This document shows, piece by piece, positions 1 through 7,200 of a stretch of DNA of 18,093 nucleotides. Both the position numbers and the translations under genes were made by a program. How positions within the stretch are numbered: position 1 is the stretch's first letter; each line of letters begins with the position of its first letter. The DNA comes from JANNRA01 sp031401035 (GTDB taxonomy: Bacteria > Desulfobacterota > Binatia > HRBIN30 > CADEER01). The stretch lies in contig JANNRA010000154.1 in assembly GCA_031401035.1 (NCBI GenBank), forward strand, positions 1 through 18,093, given 5' to 3'. The notes beneath the pieces were generated by a model. That model was not told where the DNA came from, made no database searches, and was given only the letters and a program-made list of their open reading frames with translations.

Positions 1-113
1 GGCCGTCCCGGCGCTCCACGCGGCGGCCGTCCGAAGAGCGCGCCGTCGGCCGCGCCACGCGGTGTCGGGCGTGCGCCGCACAGCGCGCCGCCGCCGCGCC
101 GCCCCCGCCCCCG
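1..113. other. GC-rich left edge without a recognisable gene
   Basis: I see no convincing coding region here. The stretch is almost only G and C, becoming C-rich just before the tRNA promoter. It could be the end of an upstream gene, an intergenic region, or poorly assembled contig edge. No homology is recognisable in any frame. Confidence 0.5.
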
Positions 114-140
114 TTGACTTCGCCAGCCCCGGCCGATAAC
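114..140 (+). promoter_or_regulatory. probable sigma-70-type promoter of the initiator tRNA
   Basis: TTGACT (114-119) matches the -35 consensus at 5 of 6 positions. GATAAC (135-140) matches the core ATAA of the -10 box, with a 15-bp spacer that is slightly short. The predicted start of transcription, around 147, lies a few bases before the mature tRNA 5' end at 155, as expected for a tRNA gene. Inferred from sequence only. Confidence 0.5.
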
Positions 141-154
141 CCTGCCGCTTCTGA

Positions 155-231
<77 letters not shown>

Positions 232-236
232 TTGGC

Positions 237-269
237 AAGGCCCGGTGGCGCGATCGCGCCCCGGGCCTT
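237..269 (+). terminator. strong hairpin just after the tRNA, probable terminator
   Basis: AAGGCCCGG (237-245) pairs perfectly with CCGGGCCTT (261-269). Inside it, GGCGCGATCGCGCC (247-260) is itself a palindrome, so the stem continues with one bulged T. The downstream tract is only weakly T-rich (TCGTCGTTCTGG). It sits 5 nt after the tRNA CCA end, so transcription termination or 3' processing is the likely role. Confidence 0.7.
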
Positions 270-342
270 CGTCGTTCTGGCGGCACTTGCATGCGGCTGC
301 CTGCTGCTGGACGCTGAGGCCAGCGTACAAGGAGACGTTCGT

Positions 343-1056
343 ATGCGGATTCTCATCCTCGCCCCGGCCCTGCTGTTGCTGACGATGCGTCCCGCCACCG
401 GCCAGTGCTGCGGCGACTGTGGCGGCGACGGGCAGGTGTCGATCAGCGATCTGGTGACGGCGGTGAACAACGCCCTCGGCGGCTGCGGCGGCGGCCCGAC
501 GCCGACACCGACGGTTGCGTCCGAGGCCTGCCCGATCGATTTCAACGACGACAACAGCCAACCGGGGACGCCCGACTGCTACTACCGCGGCCGCTGGAAT
601 CCGAGTTGCGGCGCCGCCGATCTGGAGACGCTGTGGCGCAGCGACGGCGAATTTGTCGTCGTCGACCTGCTCGACTTTTCGCCGGGGCTGTTCTTCGGGG
701 CGGAGGTGACGGGTCCCGGCCGGGCCGAGCTGATCTGCTGGTACACCGATCCCGACGCCACCGACTGCGAGGGCGACCAGCTGCTCAGCGGCGCGGTGAC
801 GCTCGGCGCTGCCGGTGGCACGCTCGATGTGCGACCGGCCGAGTCGCCCTTCATGCTCGAGCAATGCGATTTCACCCGCTACCAGGGCACGCTGTTCGAG
901 GTCGACACGCCCGCGGCCGCGACGGCAGCGCGGCTCAGTCGGGGCACGGCCGCCGCCCTGACGCGACTGCGCGCGGCGGCCGCGGCGCGGTCGCCGCGAA
1001 GCGGTTTCATACGCGTGCCCGGCGCGGCGCGGAGAGGCGAGAAAATTGTTGACTAA
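343..1056 (+). CDS. secreted protein with one EF-hand/dockerin-like repeat
   Basis: This 237-residue protein starts at the ATG at 343, preceded by AAGGAG (329-334). The start gives a clean signal peptide (MRILILAPALLLLTMRPATG, cleavage near residue 20). Just after it lies a calcium-loop-like stretch, residues 25-36 (D-x-x-x-D-G-x-V-x-I-x-D), then a VTAVNNALGG helix and a PTPTPT linker. This is the dockerin type I/EF-hand pattern, but with a single repeat and with Gly where loop position 3 usually has Asp or Asn. The body (residues ~65-190) is Cys-rich, acidic and aromatic, and I do not recognise it. The last ~45 residues are an Ala/Arg-rich low-complexity tail. The protein is probably extracytoplasmic and calcium-binding; its function is unknown. 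The gene after the next gap carries the same repeat type. Confidence 0.8.
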   Translation: MRILILAPALLLLTMRPATGQCCGDCGGDGQVSISDLVTAVNNALGGCGGGPTPTPTVASEACPIDFNDDNSQPGTPDCYYRGRWNPSCGAADLETLWRSDGEFVVVDLLDFSPGLFFGAEVTGPGRAELICWYTDPDATDCEGDQLLSGAVTLGAAGGTLDVRPAESPFMLEQCDFTRYQGTLFEVDTPAAATAARLSRGTAAALTRLRAAAAARSPRSGFIRVPGAARRGEKIVD

Positions 1057-1107
1057 GGATGTCGGTCTCCGTACTTCTTGATGGTGATTCTTCCTTCTTT
1101 GTTTGGT

Positions 1108-1130
1108 CCCCTGGATGTCCAGTCCAGGGG
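1108..1130. repeat. 8-bp stem-loop in the gap between the two EF-hand-like protein genes
   Basis: CCCCTGGA (1108-1115) pairs perfectly with TCCAGGGG (1123-1130) around a 7-nt loop. It is followed closely by the second hairpin at 1145-1170, so the pair may form one structured RNA element. Confidence 0.5.
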
Positions 1131-1144
1131 GAGTTGCCGCCGCG

Positions 1145-1170
1145 AAGGCCCCGGCGCCCACCGGGGCTTT
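1145..1170 (+). terminator. hairpin ending in TTT, probable terminator
   Basis: AAGGCCCCGG (1145-1154) pairs with CCGGGGCTTT (1161-1170), with one G-U pair and a 6-nt loop. The stem ends in T residues, but no long T-tract follows. It lies about 90 bp after the stop of the upstream gene. Confidence 0.5.
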
Positions 1171-1237
1171 CGCACGTTGTGAGGCCGAACTTGCGGCGCC
1201 ACACGCGGGCGTCGGCGCGGCCGGCCGGATCAAAGGC

Positions 1238-1266
1238 TCGTTTTCGACGCTGTCGTTTTCGACGCT
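1238..1266. repeat. tandem direct repeat of 14 bp upstream of the second EF-hand-like gene
   Basis: TCGTTTTCGACGCT occurs at 1238-1251 and again at 1253-1266, so the period is 15 bp. It ends about 50 bp before the ATG at 1316 and abuts TTGAAC (1266-1271). Its place suits a regulator binding site or a small duplication in the promoter; which one is not visible. Confidence 0.6.
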
Positions 1267-1315
1267 TGAACTTTTTCGATGTGTCTGCGACTAGCCGGCT
1301 CGGGAGGGAACTCGA

Positions 1316-2299
1316 ATGAAGCGAGCGGCAAGTCTGTGGGCAGCAGCGGTCATGGCGGGCGGGATGGCGGGCGCGATCGTTAGTCCCGTGTGGGCGGGCG
1401 AGACGGTCTGTGTCGGCGACTGCAACGGCGACGGCAGCGTCGCGATCAACGAGCTGATCACCAGCGTCAACATCGCGCTCGGGTCGAGCCCGTTGAGCGC
1501 CTGTCCGTCGATCGACGCGGACGGCGACGGTAACGTCGGCATCAACGAGCTGATCACGGCCGTCAATAATGCGCTCGGCGGGTGCGGGACGCCGACGCCC
1601 GAGACGCGCGAGTACTTCGTTGCTCCGGGCGAACTGCTCGCCGTGGCGGACTGCCGCGGCGAGCCGGACTGCATCGAAACGGGAACGGGCTTGTTCACCA
1701 CCGGTCTCGGCGACGCGAACGCGGCCAACTCCTTCAGTCCGGGCCCCTTGAAGCTGGCGCTCGGCACCCCCGATGCGAGCGGCATCGCGCCGCTGACGCT
1801 CAGCGAGGACGTGTACATCGACATCAGCATTGTCGACGGCAGCCGTCTCTGCTTCGCCATGAAGGCCGAGCTGAGCGAGGGCAGCATCGACTGCGACGGC
1901 GGTACGCCGTACGACACGCTCAGCTACCAGCCGTCGGGCGACGTCGGATTCCCGTTCACGGTCACCACTGGCCTCGGCGACCCGGCCGGGCCGGGCAACG
2001 GCAACCTGCTGGTACAGGTCGACTATCTGATCATCGCCGCGGGCATCACGACGCCGTGCGAGAACATCGTCTACACCAACCCGCGCCAGCTCTTTCCGTT
2101 CACGACCACCAACGCCACCTCGCAGAAGGGTGACGGCGGCGCGGCGCTGATCGTCACGGTCGGCGGCGCGCCGTTCGACTGCGCAGCCTTCGGCACGCCG
2201 GGGTCGGGCGGACGCCTGGCGGCCGGTGCGCCGGCCACGCAGGCGCCGGTGGGCGACGTCGCCAACGTCTTCCGCTTCGCCGAGCCGCCGACGCCGTAA
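1316..2299 (+). CDS. secreted protein with two EF-hand/dockerin-like repeats
   Basis: This 327-residue protein starts at ATG 1316, behind GGGAGG (1302-1307). Residues 1-27 form a signal peptide with a likely cleavage after VWA. Two textbook EF-hand loops follow: residues 35-46 (DCNGDGSVAINE) and 67-78 (DADGDGNVGINE). Each is followed by an ELIT-VN-ALG helix, as in dockerin type I modules, though the spacing of 32 residues is wider. Cys residues flank the module. From about residue 100 comes an unrecognised beta-rich domain. It contains TTGLGD twice (about residues 123 and 219) and several Cys. The likely role is a calcium-stabilised secreted or surface protein. No cohesin partner is seen here, so a cellulosome-type function should not be assumed. 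It shares the module with the gene at 343-1056. Confidence 0.85.
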   Translation: MKRAASLWAAAVMAGGMAGAIVSPVWAGETVCVGDCNGDGSVAINELITSVNIALGSSPLSACPSIDADGDGNVGINELITAVNNALGGCGTPTPETREYFVAPGELLAVADCRGEPDCIETGTGLFTTGLGDANAANSFSPGPLKLALGTPDASGIAPLTLSEDVYIDISIVDGSRLCFAMKAELSEGSIDCDGGTPYDTLSYQPSGDVGFPFTVTTGLGDPAGPGNGNLLVQVDYLIIAAGITTPCENIVYTNPRQLFPFTTTNATSQKGDGGAALIVTVGGAPFDCAAFGTPGSGGRLAAGAPATQAPVGDVANVFRFAEPPTP

Positions 2300-2313
2300 G
2301 GGAACGGCACGAC

Positions 2314-2354
2314 GAGCGCGGGCGGCGGCGCAACACGCGCCGCCGCCCGCGCTC
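2314..2354. terminator. bidirectional terminator, perfect 18-bp hairpin
   Basis: The arms at 2314-2331 and 2337-2354 are perfect reverse complements around a 5-nt AACAC loop. The hairpin lies exactly between the stop of the plus-strand secreted protein (2299) and the stop of surE on the minus strand (2353-2355). It can therefore serve both converging transcripts. No U-tract is present on either side, as is common in GC-rich genomes. Confidence 0.75.
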
Positions 2355-3063
2355 ACGCGGCGGCGATCTCGAGCGTGACGCAGGTCACGGCGATCGCGCC
2401 GCCCATACAGACGTCGACGTCGCGGCCCGGCTGGCGCGGCCGGGCATGGTAGTCGCCGGTGTACGTGTAGTCGTCGCCGTCGCGGCGGTAGCGGATGCCG
2501 TGCGGCCGCGTATCGAGGCCGCAGAACACCCGCGGTGGGTCGGCGCCGTCGTCGGCGGGGTGCGGCAGGTTGACGTTCCAGAAGTGGCCCGGCGCGCACG
2601 GTTGCGCCAGGAGCTCGCGCAGCAGCGGCGCCAGCCGGCGGGCGGTGACCGACCAGTCGATGGGCCGCCCTGGGGCGATGTACTGCGACACCGCCAGGCT
2701 GGCCAGGCCGAGCAGCGCCGCCTCGCGCGCCGCCGCCACGGTGCCCGAGGTGTAGACGTCGGCGCCGAGGTTGGCGCCGTGGTTTATGCCCGACAGCAGC
2801 CAGGTGGCATCGGTCGCCAGCGCCGTGTGTGCCAGGCGGGCGCAGTCGGCGGGCGTGCCGGCGACGCGGTAGCGGTGCGGCGCGACGCAATCGACGCGGA
2901 TCGGTTCTCTGGTGGTGAGCTGATGGCCGACACCGGACTGGGCCCCTGCCGGCGCCGCGACGATCACCTCGCCGAGCCCGGCTGCCAGCGCGGCCAGCGT
3001 CGCCAAGCCGGGGGCGTCGATGCCGTCATCATTGGTGACGACGATGCGCGGACGGTGCCTCAT
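2353..3063 (-). CDS. surE: 5'/3'-nucleotidase SurE (survival protein)
   Basis: SurE removes phosphate from nucleoside 5'- and 3'-monophosphates in the cytosol and is a metal-dependent housekeeping or stress enzyme. This 236-residue protein has near-normal family length. Residues 7-19 read IVVTNDDGIDAPG, with the metal-binding Asp pair D12/D13. The SGVGH stretch around S43 and the SGINHGANLG stretch at 91-100 are the other conserved metal and phosphate site segments. GTPADC (69-74) and an N-V-N-L-P motif in the C-terminal half also fit. I chose the ATG at 3061-3063 because it places the conserved strand at the N-terminus; a weak AGGA lies ~12 nt upstream. The reading frame continues open far upstream, but that part is not SurE-like. 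It is divergent from the small secreted gene at 3128, with only 64 bp between. Confidence 0.96.
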   Translation of the reverse strand: MRHRPRIVVTNDDGIDAPGLATLAALAAGLGEVIVAAPAGAQSGVGHQLTTREPIRVDCVAPHRYRVAGTPADCARLAHTALATDATWLLSGINHGANLGADVYTSGTVAAAREAALLGLASLAVSQYIAPGRPIDWSVTARRLAPLLRELLAQPCAPGHFWNVNLPHPADDGADPPRVFCGLDTRPHGIRYRRDGDDYTYTGDYHARPRQPGRDVDVCMGGAIAVTCVTLEIAAA

Positions 3064-3127
3064 GGCCGGAGATCCTGGACCCTTTGCACGGGGGAGGCTA
3101 GATGAGTGGCAGGAGGGTACATCCACG

Positions 3128-3487
3128 ATGCGATCAATGATGATGGCGGCGGCGGTCCTGATAGGCAGCCTGGCGCTGGTGGCGGGGGCGCGCGGCGAGT
3201 CTTGCAGCCCGGCGATGTGCGCCGGCATGAGTCCGGCCTGCTGGCAGGCGTACGAGAAGATCGTCGTCGCCCGCAACGAAAAGGTCCGCGACGTCGATCG
3301 TTGCCGCAAACTGGCCGGTGATCTGGACGGCGAGGGCAGCTTCATGAAGGTGCCGGACCTCTCGCCCACGGCGGCGCTGTGCGCCTGCGAGGCGGCGTTC
3401 TGGAGCCTGGAGGGCGGCGCGCAGGGCCTGCCCGACATCGACGATACGACCCAGGGCGACGACAACGCGGCGGACGACGACGAGTAA
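3128..3487 (+). CDS. small secreted Cys-containing protein of unknown function
   Basis: This 119-residue protein starts at ATG 3128 with AGGAGGG (3110-3116) upstream at a slightly long spacing. In-frame ATGs further upstream (from 3020) would overlap the surE start and spoil the signal peptide. Residues 1-23 (MRSMMMAAAVLIGSLALVAG) are a signal peptide. The mature part has six Cys (SC, MC, AC, RC, C-x-C), which could form three disulphides, then a helical segment ending in LCACEAAFW. The last ~18 residues are an acidic Asp/Glu/Gln tail (DDTTQGDDNAADDDE). I do not recognise a family. A periplasmic or secreted location is likely; metal binding by the acidic tail is only a guess. Confidence 0.75.
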   Translation: MRSMMMAAAVLIGSLALVAGARGESCSPAMCAGMSPACWQAYEKIVVARNEKVRDVDRCRKLAGDLDGEGSFMKVPDLSPTAALCACEAAFWSLEGGAQGLPDIDDTTQGDDNAADDDE

Positions 3488-3504
3488 CCCCGCCGGCGGG
3501 AGAA

Positions 3505-3559
3505 GTTCCTTGAATTAGTGCGAACGGCTGTGCGAGGCTCCAGGCAGTCTTGAAGGAAC
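3505..3559. repeat. short inverted repeat in the leader of the 3593 gene
   Basis: GTTCCTT (3505-3511) and AAGGAAC (3553-3559) are reverse complements. Each also touches a CTTGAA hexamer (3509-3514 and 3549-3554). The arms lie 41 nt apart in the 105-bp gap before the gene at 3593. The CTTGAA at 3509 could be a -35 element. The statistical support is weak. Confidence 0.3.
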
Positions 3560-3592
3560 ATTAGGACCCGGGGGGGTTCGGGGGGAACGGAT

Positions 3593-4195
3593 ATGATCAA
3601 GCTTCTAGGGGCCGCGACGGCCCTTGTCGTGCTGACCGGCGTCGCCGCCGTCGACGCGCAGACGCGCAACACTTCCACCAGCCGCCTGCGCATGGTGCGG
3701 GCGCACTGCATGACTGGTCCGTGCAATCCGTTCTTCACCTTCCAGGGCGGGGCGACGCTGATCAAGCGCGCCAAGCAGCCGAAGCTGGTGTCCAACCGCA
3801 AGCTCGGCAACATCCGCATCAACGCCTTGCAGCGTCTCGGCAGTCCGGCGATCCCGCCGTTTCTCGACGCGCGCCTGAGCGGCACGATCTTCTACGGGCA
3901 GGATGCGAACGCCGCCTGTGCACTCGCCAACACCGTCGTCAGCGGGACCTTCGCCACCTCGACCATGACCTGCACGATCGGTGCCGCCGGCGACGCCAAC
4001 TGCAAGGGAAACCTGTTCTTCACCGATTTCACCGCTCCCGCGTGCTCGGACGTTGTGCAGACCATCCAGGATCTCACGATCGAGATCTTTGAAGGCGGGT
4101 TCGTCGGCGTGCCGGAGCGGCGCATCGCGCAAGCGGGCATGAACATTCTCGGCAAGTCTCCGGACTGCGCGTCCGGGGGGGCCGGCTGCCCCTGA
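3593..4195 (+). CDS. secreted protein of unknown function
   Basis: This 200-residue protein starts at ATG 3593 with GGGGGA (3581-3586) as ribosome site. The first 22 residues (MIKLLGAATALVVLTGVAAVDA) are a signal peptide with a clear A-x-A cleavage site. The mature chain begins with a basic segment (RLRMVRAHC) and holds about eight Cys, several spaced as CALANTVVSGTF, TCTIG, NCKGN and CSDVV. The rest looks like beta strands of a compact disulphide-bonded domain. No catalytic motif or known domain is recognised. It follows the small secreted gene on the same strand, 105 bp downstream, and is closed by the hairpin at 4229-4263. Co-transcription with 3128-3487 is possible but not shown. Confidence 0.8.
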   Translation: MIKLLGAATALVVLTGVAAVDAQTRNTSTSRLRMVRAHCMTGPCNPFFTFQGGATLIKRAKQPKLVSNRKLGNIRINALQRLGSPAIPPFLDARLSGTIFYGQDANAACALANTVVSGTFATSTMTCTIGAAGDANCKGNLFFTDFTAPACSDVVQTIQDLTIEIFEGGFVGVPERRIAQAGMNILGKSPDCASGGAGCP

Positions 4196-4228
4196 GGGGG
4201 GCCGGGATCGCGGCGCGCACGGCGTCGT

Positions 4229-4263
4229 GACGTGGGGCGCGCCGCAGCGGCGTGTCCCACGTC
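4229..4263. terminator. bidirectional terminator hairpin
   Basis: GACGTGGG (4229-4236) pairs with CCCACGTC (4256-4263). The stem continues inward with eight more pairs (two of them G-U) to a 3-nt loop near 4245-4247, giving a 16-bp stem. It lies between the converging ends of the secreted protein gene (4195) and the giant carboxylase gene (4291). Confidence 0.75.
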
Positions 4264-4290
4264 CGGCGTCTCCGTCGGCGCGCGGTGCCG

Positions 4291-7200
4291 TCAGCGGGCG
4301 CCGTCGAGTTGGGCGATCAGGTGCGCGCGGAGGGTTTCGGCGGTGACGATGGCGTCGAGCGAGCCGACGGCGAGCGCGCGCTCGACGGTATGCACGGCGT
4401 CGAACTCCTGCGCCACGGCGGCGTGTTGTTCACGGCCGACGGTTTCGCGCAGGCGTTCGAGCGCTGCCGCCAGTGCCACGGCGCGCGGCCGGTCGCGCAC
4501 CCGCGCCAGTGCCGTGCGCGCCGCCTGGACGCGCGGATCGGACTCGGTGCGCGCCCGCACCTCGCGTGCGAAGACGGCGGTTGCCGCGGCGCTGCCGCCG
4601 ATCACCGAGGCGTAGGACCCCTGCAGCGCGACGGCGTGCAAGCCGTCGTTGAGGGCGCGCGAGAAAACGACGTAGGCGCCGCCGTGGTAGCGGGAGACGA
4701 CGGCAAACAGCAGCGGCCCGGCGAAGCGGACGACGGCGCGGGCGATCTCGGCGCCGTACTCGAGTTGCAGGCCGCGCATCGACTCGGGTGAGCCGTCGAA
4801 GCCCGCCAGCGTCGCCAGCACCACCGCCGGCCGCACGCCGCTCGCCGCCGCCAGGGCGCGGGCGATCTTCTTCGACGACTGCGGGAAGAGGGTGCCGGCT
4901 GTCCACTCCACCGGGCCGTCGTGCGCGCGCCGCCCGAGCCGCGGCACGTTGCGGCTCTCGATGCCGAGCAGGCAGATGGGATGGCCGCCGAGGTGCGCGT
5001 CCCAGACGATGGCCGTCTCCGCGCCGGCCATCGCCGCCCAGCGCTCGAGCCAGCCGCCATCGCCGTCGATCAGCGCCTGCATGACCGGTCGCATGGCGAA
5101 AGGCCGCTTGCGGCCGGGGTTGCTGGCGGCGCTGAAGACATCGCCGACGGTCAGGAAGCCGCTGCCGTCGGCGGGATACGGCGCGACGGCGATCGAGCGC
5201 GCCGCCGGGTCGGCGGTGGCATGACGCCGCGGTCGGGCCTCGCCCGGGGCGCGGTAGGCGAAGCGATAGTGGGCGAGCAGCAGGGCGTGCGCCGCGACGA
5301 GATCGCCGGCGTAGTACTGCGCCTGGCCGGTCGGGCCCATGATGCGATCAAACCCGCCGATGCTGGTCTCGTCGGCGGCGGCGACGCCGCCGGATGCCTC
5401 GAGGGCGAGGCGGCCGGTGAGCACCATCGAGGCGCCGGGTAGCATGATCAGGATGCCGCGCGTGCCCTGGCACATCGTCGCGAGGGCGTCGAAGTAGCTC
5501 TGCGCGCCGACGTTGACGCCGGCGACGACGATGTTGATCTCGCCGCCGGCGTCGGTGAAGGCGACGATGCGCCGCACGACGCGCGCCGTTGCGTCGAGGT
5601 TCTCGGTGCCGCTGTCCATGGCGATGCGGGCGCCGGCCGAGGTGGCGACCCACTCCAGCGGCAGGCCGCGCGCCGCGGCCAGATCGAGGGCGGCGACGAG
5701 GCGCGTGCATTCAGGACCCGCCAGGGCGCCGAGGTCGTGTGTCGGGTCGCTCAGCACGAGGACCCGTGTCAGGCCCTCGGGGTGCTTGTCGGTCGGGGTG
5801 CGCACCAGGCCGTAGACGATGCCGCAGCGCTGGCCGTCGGGTAGCGGGGCCTGTTCCTCCCAGGTCGCCCCGGGGGCGGCGGTGAACAGCCGCACCGCCT
5901 CGGCGGGGAAGATGAGGCCGCGCCGCCGCGCTTCGGCGAGGCGGCGTTCGTCGGCGCTGGCCGGCCGCAGCGGCGCGTCGTGCGGCGCCCGCCAGGTCAC
6001 CTGGGGGCGGCCGGGCCCCGGCTCGATGACCAGCTCCTGGACCCGTTCGGCGCCGCCGTCGGGGCGGGCGCGCAGGGTCAGGCGGACGACCAGCTTCTCG
6101 AGGCCGAGGTGGCGCAACGCCGGGGTCAGCTCCCCCACCAACCGGTCGCGCGTCTCGGGCAGCAGGTGGAGCGGCGGGCGCACCAGCAGCGTGATGCGAT
6201 TCCAGTGCAGGCGCCGCCACTGATCGCGTTCGCCGCGCAGGGCCCGCAGCGTCTGCACCGCGTCGGCAAAGGCGTGCACGAAGGCGGCTTCGTGCAGCGT
6301 CCCGCCGACGCCGGGCAGGGCGGCGCGCACCTCGGCAAAGACGAAAATGCGCTCGTCGCCGGGCACGGCGCGGCTGCGGCCGAAGAACGCGTACAGGCCC
6401 TCGCCGGCGTCGAGCCGCTCGATTACGAAGTCGCGCAGCCGCGCCAGGCCGAGGCGGCGCACCGTCTCCGGGTGCAGGCCGTGCGCCGCCGTGGCGTCAT
6501 CGCCGCCACGCCCGGCGGCCGCGCCCAACGCCGCCCCATCTGCGGCCGGCGGTGTCGGGGCACCGACGACGCGGTGCTGTCGACTGCCGTCGGCGGCCAG
6601 GACGGTCAGGCAGGCGCGCCGGCCGGCGACGGCGGCGGCGGCCAGCGGCGCCGCGAGCGCCGCCAGGCTGTCCGGCGCCAGCGGCGCCTCCACCGCCACC
6701 AGCAGCTCGACAAATCGGGCCTCCGCCGCGGTCGCTGCCGCGACCAAGGCGGTAACGGCGGCCGGGACCGCCGCGGCGTCGGCCAGCGCCGCGACGATCG
6801 TCCCGCTGTCGGCGTCGAAGCGCACCAGCGACCACGCGGCACCGCGTTGCAGGGCACGACCGCGCGGCGTCAGCGGCGCATACTGGTGCAGCACCAGGGC
6901 TTGCAGCGCCAGCTCGCGGCGCGCCGGGTCGGTGGCGCGAGCCCAGGCGGCGACGCGATCAAAGACCTCGGGCGGGCTGTCGGCGAAGCGGGCGACCGTC
7001 GCCAGGTCGATAGCGGCCGCGCCCTCGCGTTCGAGGGGGGCCAGGGCGGCGGCGAGGGCGGCGGCGGCGCGGCGGCGTACCGCCGGGCGTTCGACGATGA
7101 CATAGCGCGCGTCGACGGCGGCGTCGGCGACGCTGTCCGGTATCTGGCCGCGCAGAGCTGCACACAGGCTGAGGGCGCGCACCAGGGCGCCGTCCTCGCC

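Larger units (their letters stand above)
1057..1315. other. structured intergenic region with hairpins and a tandem 14-bp repeat
   Basis: These 259 bp show no credible gene: the short reading frames lack a ribosome site and sensible composition. They hold two hairpins (1108-1130 and 1145-1170), a tandem direct repeat (1238-1266) and possible -35-like hexamers TTGACT (1049-1054) and TTGAAC (1266-1271), neither with a good -10 box. Composition drops in GC at 1076-1105, unlike the surrounding genes. The region probably holds the terminator of the upstream gene and the promoter/leader of the next one, possibly also a small RNA. Confidence 0.5.

Noticed and set aside
1007..2890. Minus-strand frame of 627 codons across the second EF-hand-like gene and surE
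   Set aside because: It overlaps two well-supported genes in other frames and reads as low-complexity Arg-rich sequence.
3567..3590. G-rich tract before the 3593 gene as a G-quadruplex
   Set aside because: There are only two long G runs, one of 7 and one of 6. A four-tract quadruplex would have to split them, and the tract is more simply the ribosome-binding region.
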